This document shows positions 47,031 through 60,200 of a DNA stretch of 64,000 bases, in pieces. Each line of letters starts with the position of its first letter. Position 1 is the stretch's first letter. This DNA comes from Epiperipatus broadwayi (lineage: Eukaryota > Onychophora > Udeonychophora > Euonychophora > Peripatidae). The stretch lies in NCBI GenBank assembly GCA_028023455.1, contig JAQFVV010000002.1, positions 32,061,725 through 32,125,724 of the forward strand. The letters run 5' to 3'. Below the pieces are notes generated by a model. That model did no database searches, had not been told where the DNA came from, and was given only the letters and a program-made list of their open reading frames with translations. The translations under genes and the position numbers were made by a program.

Positions 47031-47699
47031 TTTAGAAAGAAGTTAATATTATTAAAGGAAAAATGAATAAATATACTTTTTTGTTTAAACATTTTTTTTT
47101 TGCTTTTACATATACAATAAATCAAAAAATATATAGTAGATTACCAGCCATTATATTTGATCCTTAGTTTTACCGTTTCCCACTACTCTAACTACGGTTT
47201 TAATAATTTATTCTTATATACTACAAAATGATTTATTTATTTATACTAATGTCAATTTATTTTCGCACTTTAATTTTTTTAAACTATAATTTAATAAAAT
47301 AAAATACTTCCATAAAACAAATATAATTCACGCGAGAGTTAAGTTAGAAAAATGGTCAAATATCCAATGTAAAAAATTATTTGTCCACAATATTGTTATA
47401 GATATATAGATAATATAATAATCAATCTAAATAAAATTGAGACAATCAACCAATTATATTTACAATTATTTAATTCCCAACCCGACTTCTATCTCTTATT
47501 GGGATCTTTATAAGATAGTTTTATACATCACATGACCTATCGATCACATTTACTCCACCTATTGAACATTATTCTATCTTCAACAATGAAATTAACACTA
47601 TATATAAATAAATGACATTAACAAAAAAAATTTTTTTAACTATATAAATACCTATACCTATATTTTTATATACCTATATAAATAAATATTCTACTCCCC

Positions 47700-48029
47700 C
47701 CACCCTTTTATAAACCCATTCACAATTCTATCTTAATTTTCATATCTTCCAATTATCAATTACTGCCCATTTTCCATCTAATTTTTCTGGACCTTTAATT
47801 ATATTTGCACATCCATCCAAATTTTTTTGAATGTATAAAGTTTCATAACATATCATTTTTCAATAATCTTTAACTTGCTTTTATAACTAATGTTCTTCTC
47901 ACACTCCATTTTATGACCAGTACCTGAACAATGTACATATATGGTCCTGATCTAATATCCCTCCTACTAATTGCTTTATCATGCTCATTTCCTCTATCAC
48001 TTATTGTTCATTTTGTCTATCCTATATAT
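47700..48029 (-). pseudogene. PLE GIY-YIG endonuclease, second half
   Basis: Minus strand from the LTR edge: IG, R..NEHDKAISRRDIRSG in shifted frame and a KIIEK-like tail, ending in the 3' pseudo-LTR near 47640. Confidence 0.6.
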
Positions 48030-49609
48030 TGTGCCGGATGGATCCGCTGAATGAAGTATACTTATACGTATAAATGTTTTGCTCTTCATAATACATTTAT
48101 AATCTTATAAATGTTACATGAACGAACCGGCACGTTCAAGCAAAATGGGAGATATTATTGATAGCTTTGACTATCAACAATAGCTCACCTCGGCTGCTAG
48201 ATTCAAACCCCTACTATCCAAACACTTTATTTGTTTCGGAGTAAACTCCGGGCGCCAGCTATCTATTCAAAAGAATAAACAATGTATTTGGTCAGTAGGC
48301 TCATAATCCAGCGCTCAAAACGATCCCAAAAACTAGCTCAGTCTAATTTTAATCAGTAATAAAATATAGAAAAAGAATTGATAAAAAGAATTGACTGACG
48401 AATAAAGTTTAATTTTAAAGACAATTTATTAACTAACATTTACTAATTTTAAACATTTTTATAAATCTAAATAACACACACATTTTAAGTTAACATACTA
48501 TAATATATTTTATGAGAAGGTATCAATAATCTTTGACATTTAAATTATCTAACATTCACAAACACGCACATCAATCGTTCATTTTATGCATGCTTATAAA
48601 GTTCAAATTTCTTGTCTCTGTAGGATTTACAAATGACAGCAGTGGCTACTACATATAAATGAGAATAATAAAATGTTTTACCTAGGATTTTTGGAACATG
48701 GATATTGCTTGTTGTTAGCTGCTTCTGACGGAGTATATCTAATAAAGGATATCTAACCGGTTAGATTTGACGTTTCTTGAAGAGATTTGACACTAATACA
48801 TTGATTTTATTCTTGGAGACAGTAGAACATTGACGGAGGATTTCTGAGCTGTTATTTAGACATTATTTCATGGGCAGGTTTTGCTGATCTTGTTGGACTC
48901 AGGGCTGAAATAAGAGCGTATATTCCGAAAGCTCCTCAGCACTGAATTTCTGTTTCTGGATACATAATATGAATTGCACTGTTATCTCTGGTGAAACAAG
49001 ACTGAAAACTAGGCTGAAACTGAACGTCCGATAAAAATCTAGCTATTTATGTATGCAAAGTGTTTTTGTTTTAATATCCTCCGTCAATATGGTGTTGTCG
49101 AAATTCCTTTAATAACTAATCCTTTGACGTGTTTTTGAAGAGTGTTTAATTAGTAGTAGCCATGACAAAATGTGTTGTTTTTATATCTTTAATTAGTAGC
49201 CCACCGCTGATATTTCATTTCAATATTTATTTTCATGTGTTTTTCAATATGATTTTAACACGCATTTATTATATATCTTCTTAACAAACTAACATTTATT
49301 TTTATTTACCATCACACATATATACGCATTTATTCTAATAGACTGGAATGAAAAGAGATTTATATTTTAACTTTTAATTTATAATAATAACACTCTTTAA
49401 CTTTTATGAACTCTTAGTTTTATCTTTTCTAACCAAAACTCCCCCTCCTTCCTTTTAGCCAATTATTTTCTAACTTTTATTTCAAACTCTTTTACGAAAT
49501 TAAACTGTAATAAGCTCTTCAACATTTAAATACGTTTTTCTTTTATAAAAGATTATTTTAATAATTTTTTTTAGATAAATTAGTATGTGCCAATTTCAAT
49601 ATTGGTACA
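48030..49609. mobile_element. Solo LTR (1,580 bp, ATAT TSD) in PLE GIY-YIG
   Basis: Starts TGTGCCGGATGG, ends TTGGTACA, flanked by ATAT (48026-48029, 49610-49613). Canonical TGT...ACA ends. No internal region; orientation not determined. Sequence differs from the other two LTR families. Confidence 0.82.
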
Positions 49610-49801
49610 ATATACCTTATTACAATTTCCACATTCAAATTTATAAACCATTCCTCCCTTACTATTAATACCCTTTATCCTATTTGTATTACATAACGAT
49701 CCACTGATAGACTTTCTATTTTCCCATGTTATTCTTATATTATCTGGTAATTTCTCTCTTACTAACTTATTATACACTTCCCTTGAATATGGAATAGACA
49801 T
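49580..49801 (-). pseudogene. PLE GIY-YIG endonuclease, first half, cut by solo LTR
   Basis: GGMVYKFECGNCNKVY is the zinc-like C..C and start of the Y.G motif of a PLE endonuclease. After VY the frame runs into the LTR; the continuation (IG.TK, then a DRGNEHDKAIS-like stretch) is at 48029 downwards. Confidence 0.8.
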
Positions 49802-49814
49802 CCACTTACAATCT

Positions 49815-51014
49815 TTATATTTATTCTTATCATACTTATTTCTATTTGTATTTTAATTTCTAAAAATATTTTAAACTATCTTTCTTTTAAATCCTATTTC
49901 ATCATAATCACTCTACTTCTAATTTTTGCTCATATACCTCTTTCTTATCTAACATAAGTATATCATTTTAAACTTAAATCCCTTTAAAACCCCTACCTTT
50001 TGATACCATGGGTGCTATGACTTTGGAAAAATTAAACCTCTAATTTTTCTATCTTTAATATAATGCTTTGCCACTATTCATTCATCATTCCTCTCTTCAC
50101 AAAAATATCTAAATATTTTAATCCATTTCTCCACTGTAAACCTAATTTTATATTTATTATTATTCAATTCATTAAAAACCTTATCCATACTTGTATTATT
50201 TCCATTAATAATAATATCATCCACATACCTATAATATTCTATAATTCCTTTACTCTTTATAAACTTAGCCACTATCCTTTCCTCTATACTATTTACAACT
50301 ACTGATGATAATATCCCACTTATCGAACACCCCATTAATAATGTTCATACCTCTTACAAGACATTACTTATTTTCAATTTTGTCATAACTATTTCTATAC
50401 TATCTTTTCTAGGTACACTTTGGTACATTTTCTCAATATGAAATGATGCAATCATTCCATTTCTATTTAATTTTAATATTATTTAATCTATTAATAATTG
50501 CTTCAGAATTTTTTATATATTTTCCATACCCAATTACTTCTACAATCTTTTATATACCAAATTACATATACCTTTAAGTATGTAATTATTAAAACTCAAA
50601 ATAACCCTTATTGGCATATTCTCTTTATGTGTCTTGATCTTTCCTACTATACATGGATGCTCAAAACTTGTAAAAAATAAACAGATATTCCTTCTCATTG
50701 ATTAAATTCATTTTCATATAACTCAGTATTAATTTATACCTTGTTTTAATCTTATTTCTAGAATCTTTACTTAATTTTTTATACCCTTAACCATATCTTC
50801 CAGGATTTACCTCTCATAGTCCAACTCATTTAAAATTATAAATCTTGAACCTTTATCCTCACTTGTTACTATTAAACTTTATTTATTTATCTTTCTCAAC
50901 AATTTTATATATTATAGACTCTTCTTTCCATTCCTTACGATATTTAACTCTTTTATTTACAATTTATCCAGACCACTTTGAACACTTTTAGCAAAACTCT
51001 TCATTTGTACATAT
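49815..51014 (-). pseudogene. PLE reverse transcriptase
   Basis: About 50920-50800 reads DKGSRFIILNELDYE (PLE DKG...Y block). The open stretch 50335-50078 carries MGCSISGILSSVVVNSIEE (RT motif B, family MG.PLSP.LA) and YYRYVDDIII (motif C with both catalytic Asp), then IRFTVE. Scattered stops elsewhere. Confidence 0.8.
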
Positions 51015-53734
51015 TGTAACAGTCAGAATCATCTATCTCACTAACACACTACAGAATTCAAACCCCAGACACGAAACTGAACATTCCAGAAGGGGTTGCC
51101 TTCTAGATATACTAAGTTCGAATCTAAAGCCCAAATTTCACAGCGCCACTTTCGTGTTAACACATCTGATGCTACTACTAGTATAACCTTTTACCGGTGC
51201 CTGGTGGTCAGGGAGAAACAAAAGACTCTATACTAAAAGAAGCGTGGGTGGCTAATTAACGTCTATGGATTTACAAAAGAAATGCATAAAATATATATAT
51301 AGACCAAGACAGTGATAGGAATCAAATAAAATAAGAGATCAAATTTAGTTTTAAATAATTTCACAAAATTTATTTATATAAATTATATATATAATGCCAC
51401 TGTCTGCTTATATGAGACAGGGACACGTATTAAATAATTGTTGGCATTATATTCCAATAAATGACAAAAGGTTTTAAAGCAAAATTATATATTCTAGCCC
51501 TCGGGCTAATAGCATTACGATAATGTGCATAAAAAGATAGAAACATGTGCGTGGTGCTTTGAGTAATTATAACAGTTTAATAAAATATTTGATATTACGG
51601 GTTATATAATATTTATTGATTTTGAGAATGGCACAAACAAAAGCTTACGAAGCAATAAAATGGGGATGTGATCAAGGCATTTAGTTGATAATAATAATTG
51701 AAGCAGATGGGAGGTCAGTATTGCTAATAATGAATTTATTAAAGTTGGAGGGTGTGACATGGTTAAGTCATGGATGCTTTGTAAAAATAAATATAAAATA
51801 AAATAATAGTGAAATATTTGGAATGACTACGGAGGGCAACTCGCCACTAACCCGTAGGAAAGTGTTGTTACGAACAGCCGAAACTTAGCGACTGGGTGAC
51901 GGCTGCGTTTAATTCCCAGGTGTGACATTTGTGGACACACTCTGCCTGGAAACTGCAGGGAATGAAAAGAAAGTGAAGATAACGGACTTGGCCGTATAAA
52001 ATCCTTGGAAAAGCACAACAAAGCGGTCTCAACAACCAATTCATTTACCAGCAATACTAAACTAATGTATATAAAACATACTAAATGGGTTTTACTTGGA
52101 TTAAGAGAAATGCCCAATCAAATTCCCAGAAATTCATTTAAAAGGGTCCGCACATTCTCGACGTCAATGATGAACTTTGTAATTAAAGTAGAACACGGTA
52201 ATTAAAATAGGAAAATGCATGCTTGCGGGTTTGAAAAGTAAGTATAGATTTATATACGCAATCATGCATTAGGGGACACATTTCATCATTGACCTCGCAC
52301 ATACTCTCATATTAGATTAAAATCAATAACATGTAGATTTTAAACTATGTGATTATATTATATATTAAAGAAAAGAATCGCCCTCAAACGAGTGATTTGC
52401 AAGATAATAAAATTGGAAAATTATTTAGAAATTTAAAATATGCCTTCATAGCGGCGTTTTATTTTCAACAAAAGAAATAATTCACTCGGTCAAAGATGAT
52501 TCTGACACATTATCATAATAAAATAACAGAAAGCTTAATAAATAGAAAATATTAACCCAAGGATAGAGAGCAAAAATGTTGATTATATTTAAAGAAGTAC
52601 ATAATGACGTTATGTGAAATATAAGAAAACAATTTAAAATAGCTATAGCATGTTAGTTATCACAAGAGCTCTTGGGTTAATTTAGGGTTACCTCTGGAGA
52701 AGCATTTTAGGTAGATTGATGGTCGGCAGGTTTTTATATAAATTAACAGCAAAATCTGGAAATGTTCATATTTTTGGCAGCAGCAGCAGTTCCGGAATTC
52801 CTTGTGTGATAACTTCCGATGGTCTACGGCAGCATATGGCCCTTCCGGAGAGAAATAGCCTTCTTGCGCTCTACTCCATCATGTCAAGATTTACAAATTA
52901 CTACAAATTTTGGTTAGAAACATTAGACCTCAGAATGATTTCTCTTAGAAACATTAGAATTTAACAATAGAACTGTCCTGGAGAAATTAACAATAGAACT
53001 GTCCTGGAGCGTTACAAAAATATATCGGACTTATCAGCTGTAATTAAATCTATCCGAATGTCTAAAGGAATTCAACAAAATTTTAATTAATTTCTTTTGT
53101 TAATTTCCCTGTCGACATCGGAATTACAAACTAGATTTAATTAAAAATTCCTTTTACTAATTAAAGGAAACCTTAAGTGGACATCTGCTGTTTTTAGATA
53201 AACTTATATAACATTAACTAATTAAACTATTGTCCCTCATTTATTTTAACAGAAATATTTGGAATGACTTTTATTAAATTAAACGAAAATTACTTTACTT
53301 TTAAATTGCAATATTTGAATCTATTTACTAAACGAATATTTACTAAATGAATTTTATTTTAAATCAAAATATATTACGACGGTAATATATTTTTGTAAAT
53401 AGATTCAAACAAAATAACTTTAACAATTTATAATTTTGATATGTTTTAAAAGGCATATCATAGTGTGTGCGCAATTACGACTTATATAACCTACTTTTTA
53501 ATAAATCAAAATTATGTGAACATATACATAATCTATAATCTTTTATTTATTTGGGAATGAGTTATATATATAATACGAGCATTGTATTCGTGGTTTAAAA
53601 TTAGGCGGGATTTTTGGTATATAAGCATATTGCAGACACACTACGATAGATTGGGGTTCAAACTAAGGTATGAGGGTAGAAAATAGGTGAGAAAAGGTGA
53701 AACGAAGATCTGCAAAGCAGACCTTACTGTTTCA
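51015..53734 (-). repeat. LTR (3' LTR, minus sense)
   Basis: 2,720 bp. Carries a short tandem duplication (TTAACAATAGAACTGTCCTGG, about 52964-53008) where the partner LTR has a different 30-bp segment. Antisense and sense ORFs of 66-96 codons are shared by both LTRs but match nothing known to me. Confidence 0.88.
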
Positions 53735-56498
53735 CATTCCCTTAGTGATGGAACAAAAAAAAATTGTTAAAAAAAAAAATCTTACAACAGGTGTCCACCT
53801 ATGAAGCCTGCATAAAAAACAATTTACAAGATAACCCATAATGTACAGGATATAAATATAATGAAGAAACGAAACTGAATTATATACCCGGGTCATATTA
53901 ATAAATCTACCATCTAGCGAACATTTTCTATTATCTCCCCCCCTTCAACAAAATTTTATTTAAAAATCTAATAGTTTAACATTGTTTATATCCGATCTCC
54001 TTTCTCATTTATCCTGTGACGTGTCCATTTTTTTGTTGTTGTTGTTTTACAAAACTACTATAATCCTGGGTCTGGTGGGTAATAACTGCCTTTATATTTT
54101 AATAATTGCAGTCTCAGATTATCAGGCCTCTTTACCTTGTCTGGCAGTTCTTTAGCTCAGGGACTGAAATCCAGAGTGGTTAAAAATTCGGCCATTTCCT
54201 TTACTTCATCCGGTTGATATATTTTTGCTATATCAGGTGGGATATTTTCCTTGTTTTTTTTAAATACTTCGATATTGATGGTAAGCTTGGTTAGCTGGGT
54301 TTGAGGCCCTAGGTCTCATATATCATTTGCTGGGAATATCCTGTCTAAATATAGTTTGGGACATTTTTTTACTTCATGAAATATTTTAATATTGATAAGC
54401 TTGGTTAGCTGGGTTGGATGTCCTAAGTCTCGGATATCATTTGCTGGAAGTACTCTTTCCAAATAAAGTTTGGGACATTTTTTAACTTCATGAAACATTT
54501 TAGGGTTAAGCTTGGTTAGCTGGGTTTGATGTCCTAAGTCTCGGATATCATTTGCTGGAAGTATTTTTTCCAAATAAAGTTTGGGACATTTTTTAACTTC
54601 ATGAAATATTTTAATATTGATAGGTTGGGTTGGCCGAGTTCGATCTCCTAAGTCTCGGATATCATTTAATGGAAGTACTCTTTCCAAAGAAAGTTTGGGA
54701 CATTCTTTAACTTCATGAAATATTTTAGTGTTGAGCCTGGTTGGCTGAGTTCGAGGTACCAGGCCTGGTGTATCAGTCTTCTTTGTGGAATCATTTGTCT
54801 CTATTTTCTGGTTCAGGGATTCATCTGTCAATGACCCTACCGAGTTCAGGTCTGTTTCATCTTTTCTTGGTTCAATGACCCTTTTATCGTTCTTCGTGTA
54901 GCATTTTTCAAATGCAAGTCGGAGGGCTTTCTGTCCCTCTCTCACTTGTGCCAATTCGTGGATGAGTTTGGTCAAATCTTTACATTCCTCAGCTCTCCTT
55001 TGGATTTATTGTTTTTCCCATCGTTTCGCTCTTTCTTCACTTTGCTCCCACATCTCTATAAGATTCCGGAAATGGATCTCATTATCATCCGTATTTTCCA
55101 TGGCCTTGGATGATTATCGTGATCGATGATGATGATGACTTTTATTTTATTTTATTGCTAACTATTTATCCTAAACAAAAATTTTTTTTTTTGAACCAAT
55201 TGGTGTACTTTTAAAACACAATGTATAGCACTGATAAAGAAAGCTTTTACACTGTTTTAAGTTGAACTTACTAAAACTAATACAGTTAAAAAAAATACTA
55301 TTATTATATTTTCCTTGTTTGACTCTCTGTGATGATTATTACATTTGATTTCAAATTTTATTAATGGCTAATAGGCTATCTCCCTCTCAGTTCTGTTGGC
55401 CTAATTACTGCTTTTATGTTTATCACTAAAACCCCAACTACTACCTTTTTACTACTGCAAAAATTTCTTGTTTAAATCTGCTGCAACATACATATAGTCT
55501 ACTGCCCGTACATAAAAAAAATCTCTTAAATTCTATCTGTCAAAATATTTTGCTAACATATATATTTTTAAACTCAAGCAATTTTTATTTATACATGTTA
55601 ACATTCACTAGATCCGGGTATACTTATTTCGTTCCTTCTTATTTAAGATTAGCATACATATATTTTTATTTACATAATTATTGATCCGATTCACGTCTCA
55701 TTATTTGGTCTAAGAAAAATTTACACACATTGGAAAAAAAATTACATACAAAAGAATTTAGCCTGGTGACAAAATTTATTTTAGAAGTAACTCCGTTTAA
55801 TGAAATTACCCTTGGGTGCCATGTCATCAGTTAAAAGGATCCATAGACTGTTAGCTTCCCAAAATGAATTTTAATAACTATTCCATTTAACTACAGGCAC
55901 TCGTTAAAACATTCGCATTTTTTTATTGATTACAACATTTTATTTATTATTGTATTTTTTTTTTGAATTCCATACGATAGCCTATTACATATCTACGTCA
56001 TTACCGTACAAAATTACTATTATGCTATGTTGCACGTTGAGCCGATAAAACTTTATTTTGATAGAAAAATACAATATTTGAAATATTCATAGATTGTCAC
56101 AATATTCACTTGGGACAATATTTCAATAATTTACGCTATGCGTGCATAGCGTGACTTAGGTGAAACAATAAATACAGATAAATATAGATGGCTCGTATCA
56201 CACTATAGCAAGTTTGGACAGGTTCAGATTATAATATATGTAATTGAATGCCCGAGTCAAACAAAATACTGTATATGAAATATATATGCAAATAAACACA
56301 TAGATAATATAGAGTTTGAAAAATATTATATATATCAAAACATAAGGGATTTGAGTGATTAAATATGAAACAAATTGCTAAAATTAAGCTACAGGAATGT
56401 GGGTGTTTAACTAATTAAGATCTACGGGGATGTGGGTGCTTAAATCTTCGAGGCTCCACGTTTGGGCAAGCCATGTACCCGGAAAAAAATATATACTA
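53735..56498 (-). other. Internal region of the 51-59-kb LTR element
   Basis: Apart from the repeat-protein ORF it contains only AT-rich DNA; 55110-56450 has no ORF or motif I recognise. Confidence 0.6.
54316..55101 (-). pseudogene. Retrotransposon protein with 37-38-residue tandem repeats (gag-like position)
   Basis: Function unknown. The likely original start is ATG at 55101 (MENTDDNEIHFRNLIEMWEQ), a charged, probably coiled-coil segment; codon 32 is now TAA, and the remaining open part starts at 54975. From about residue 125 four repeats follow, each with FHEVKKCPKLYLE and NDIRDLG, one Cys per repeat. A stop at 54316 stands where the repeats carry Arg (CGA to TGA is one step), and the frame stays meaningful to about 54060 with a diverged fifth repeat and a YYPPDPG tail. 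Its position after the primer site is that of gag, but no capsid or zinc-knuckle signature is visible. Confidence 0.6.
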
Positions 56499-59226
56499 TG
56501 TAACAGTCAGAATCATTTATCTCACTAACACTGCAGAATTCAAACCCCAGACACAAAACTGAACATTCCAGAAGGGGTTGCCTTCTAGATATACTAAGTT
56601 CGAATCTAAAGCCCAAATTTCACAGCGCCACCTACATGATAATGCATCTGATGCTACTACTAGTATAACCTTTTACCGGTGCCTGGTGGTCAGGGAGAAA
56701 CAAAAGACTCTATACTAAAAGAAGCGTGGGTGGCTAATTAACGTCTATGGATTTACAAAAGAAATACATAAAATATATATATATATAGACCGAGACAGTG
56801 ATAGGAATCAAATAAAATAAGAGATCAAATTTAGTTTTAAATAATTTCACAAAATTTATTTATATAAATTATATATATAATGCCACTGTCTGCTTATATG
56901 AGACAGGGATGCGTATTAAATAATTGTTGGCATTATATTCCAATAAATGACAAAAGGTTTTAAAGCAAAATTATATATTCTAGCCCTCGGGCTAATAGCA
57001 TTACGATAATGTGCATAAAAAGATAGGAACATGTGCGAGGTGCTTTGAGTAATTATAACAGTTTAATAAAATATTTGATATTACGGGTTATATAATATTT
57101 ATTGATTTCGAGAATGGCACGAACAAAAGCTTACGAAGCAATAAAGTGGGGATGTGATCAAGGCATTTAGTTGATAATAATAATTGAAGCAGATAGGAGG
57201 TCAGTATTGCTAATAATGAATTTATTAAAGTTGGAGGGTGTGACATGTTTAAGTCACGGATGCTTTGTAAAAATAAATATAAAATAAAATAATAGTGAAA
57301 TATTTGGAATGACTACGGAGGGCAACTCGCCGCTAACCCATAGGAAAGTGTTGTCACGAACAGCCGAAACTTAGTGACTGGGTGACGGTTGCATTTAATT
57401 CCCAGGTGTGACATTTGTGGACACACTCTGCCTGGAAACCACAGGGAATGAAAAGAAAGCGAGGATAACGGACTTGGCCATGTAAAATCCTTGGAAAAGC
57501 ACAACAAAGCGGTCTCAACAACCAATTCATTTACCAGCAATACTAAACTAATGTATATAAAACATACTAAATGGGTTTTACTTGGATTAAGAGAAATGCC
57601 CAATCAAATTCCCAGAAATTCATTTAAAAGGGTCCGCACATTCTCGACGTCAATGATGAACTTTGTAATTAAAGTAGAACACGGTAATTAAAATAGGAAA
57701 ATGCATGCTTGCGGGTTTGAAAAGTAAGTATAGATTTATATACGCAATCATGCATTAGGGGACACATTTCATCATTGACCTCACACATACTCTCATATTA
57801 GATTAAAATCAATAACATGTAGATTTTAAACTATGTGATTATATTATATATTAAAGAAAAGAATCGCCCTCGAACGAGTGATTTGCAAGATAATAAAATT
57901 GGAAAATTATTTAGAAATTTAAAATATGCCTTCATAGCGGCGTTTTATTTTCAACAAAAGAAATAATTCACTCGGTCAAAGATGATTCTGACACATTATC
58001 ATAATAAAATAACAGAAAGCTTAATAAATAGAAAATATTAACCCAAGGATAGAGAGCAAAAATGTTGATTATATTTAAAGAAGTACATAATGACGTTATG
58101 TGAAATATAAGAAAACAATTTAAAATAGCTATAGCATGTTAGTTATCACAAGAGCTCTTGGGTTAATTTAGGGTTACCTCTGGAGAAGCATTTTAGGTAG
58201 ATTGATGGTCGGCAGGTTTTTATATAAATTAACAGCAAAATCTGGAAATGTTCATATTTTTGGCAGCAGCAGCAGTTCCGGAATTCCTTGTGTGATAACT
58301 TCCGATGGTCTACGGCAGCATATAGCCCTTCCGGAGAGAAATAGCCTTCTTGCGCTCTACTCCGTCATGTCAAGATTTACAAATTACTACAAATTTTGGT
58401 TAGAAACATTAGACCTCAGAATGATTTCTCTTAGAAACATTAGAATGGAGAACAAAAGAAAACCCTCCTTTTTATAATAGAATTTAACAATAGAACTGCC
58501 CTGGAGCGTTACAAAAATATATCGGACTTATCAGCTGTAATTAAATCTATCTGAATGTCTAAAGGAATTCAACATTAATTAATTTCTTTTGTTAATTTCC
58601 CTGTCGACATTCGAATTACAAACTAGATTTAATTAAAAATTCCTTTTACTAATTAAAGAAAACCTTAAGTGGACATCTGCTGTTTTTAGATAAACTTATA
58701 TAACATTAACTAATTAAACTATTGTCCCTCATTTATTTTAACAGAAATATTTGGAATGACTTTTATTAAATTAAACGAAAATTACTTTACTTTTAAATTG
58801 CAATATTTGAATCTATTTACTAAACGAATATTTACTAAATGAATTTTATTTTAAATCAAAATATATTATGACGGTAATATATTTTTGTAAATAGATTCAA
58901 ACAAAATAACTTTAACAATTTATAATTTTGATATGTTTTAAAATGCATATCATAGTGTGTGCGCAATTACGACTTATATAACCTACTTTTTAATAAATCA
59001 AAATTATGTGAACATATACATAATCTATAATCTTTTATTTATTTGGGAATGAGTTATATATATAATACGAGCATTGTACTCGTGGTTTAAAATTAGGCGG
59101 GATTTTCGGTATATAAGCGTATTGCAAACACACTACGATAGATTGGGGTTCAAACTAAGGTATGAGGGTAGGAAATAGATGAGAAAAGGTGAAACGAAGA
59201 TCTGCAAAGCAGACCTTACTGTTTCA
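56499..59226 (-). repeat. LTR (5' LTR, minus sense)
   Basis: 2,728 bp, near-identical to 51015-53734, with scattered transitions such as GCGTTT against GCATTT. Confidence 0.88.
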
Positions 59227-59230
59227 ATAT

Positions 59231-59465
59231 ATATACACACCTACATTTTGACTGTCCTGCAGACTTCTTCAGAGACAGTTCACTTTAATCTCTTTAAAAA
59301 ATGTTTTTTTAAAAAACGTTTTTAAGAAATTAAAGTGAACACCTACATTTCGACTGTCCTGCAGTTCACTTTAATCTCTTAAAAAACATTTTTGTGTTTT
59401 TTGAGAGATTAAAGTGAACTGGCTCTGAAGAAGACTGCAGGACAGTCTAAACATAGGTGTATGTA
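59231..59465. repeat. PLE-type hairpin with two hammerhead-like motifs
   Basis: Palindrome: ACACCTACATTTTGACTGTC... and its inverse ending AAACATAGGTGT, with inner AGAGATTAAAGTGAAC copies. Each end carries CUGAAGA, stem GACUG/CAGUC and a following AAA (GAAA in a third, internal partial copy). The flanks (CAAATAAAGAGTTTTGCTAAA at 59466 and its inverse at 50963-51004) are also inverted. Confidence 0.65.
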
Positions 59466-59589
59466 TATATATACAAATAAAGAGTTTTGCTAAAAAGTGT
59501 TTGAAGTCGTTTGGATAAATTGTATTTATAGGATATTATAGCAAAATAAAGAAAAGTGTGATTTTGGTTTTTTATTTACAACATTTCAA

Positions 59590-60200
59590 CTTTTAAATCA
59601 CTCTTTATATTTGTTTCTTCCACATTTACTTTTGAATATCATTATTTACAAATGGTGTGCACTTAACTCCTTTATTTCATTATTCATTATCAAATTCCAC
59701 ATTAGATAAATTTATAAAATTATTCTCTTCTTTTTTACTCCTTTAACTTATAGTAGACATATTCTTTAATCCATGTTTAAAATTTTCTTCTTTATAACTC
59801 AACCATTTCCATTTGTGATCATGTTTCTTCCAAAGTCAATTTCTCAATTCAATATTTCGATACAACAAACCGATCTTCATATATTCAAATAAATTTTCAG
59901 ATATATTTCTCTTTAATATATATTTCTTCATATTATATTTTTTAATAGTATAATTAATTTCAACATATTTTTTTAAAAAAACCAATTTAAAATTGCCACT
60001 TGAAATTTATTAGATAAACCTTTAATTTTATAATTTTTCACGTTAATAATCTGAAGTTACACGATATAGGCATTATTCCATTATTTTTATATTTATTTAA
60101 AAATGATAACTGGTATTTTAACCTTTCAATTCCCTTCTGAATATTCTATAACTGTTTAAAAACATTAAAATCCATTCCATCCAAATTTAATTATAAAAAT
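59590..60200 (-). pseudogene. PLE N-terminal region
   Basis: Minus strand, broken frame: WKKHDHKWKWL, YKEENFKHGLKN and NFINLSNVEFDNE followed by NKGVKCTP. The last pair corresponds to the PLE 'NLS...L...E..LL.KG..F.P' block upstream of RT. Confidence 0.6.

Larger units (their letters stand above)
51015..59226 (-). mobile_element. LTR retrotransposon, 2.7-kb LTRs, one repeat-protein ORF, no pol
   Basis: LTRs 51015-53734 and 56499-59226 flank 2.76 kb; ATAT duplications lie at 51011-51014 and 59227-59230. In minus sense the LTR begins TGAAACAGTAAGG and ends GACTGTTACA. A PPT-like AAGGGAATG precedes the 3' LTR. About 25 nt inside the 5' LTR is a damaged tRNA-Lys-like primer site (56451-56473, GCCCAAACGTGGAGCC). 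The only protein is the 54.3-55.1-kb ORF; no protease, RT or integrase is present, so it is non-autonomous. Confidence 0.88.

Noticed and set aside
51827-52117. 96-codon ORF conserved in both 2.7-kb LTRs (also 57313-57603), with overlapping plus-strand ORFs 52005-52205, 52716-52964, 57491-57691 and 58202-58477
   Set aside because: Conservation follows from the recent LTR duplication, not from selection. ORFs overlap on both strands and show no domain.
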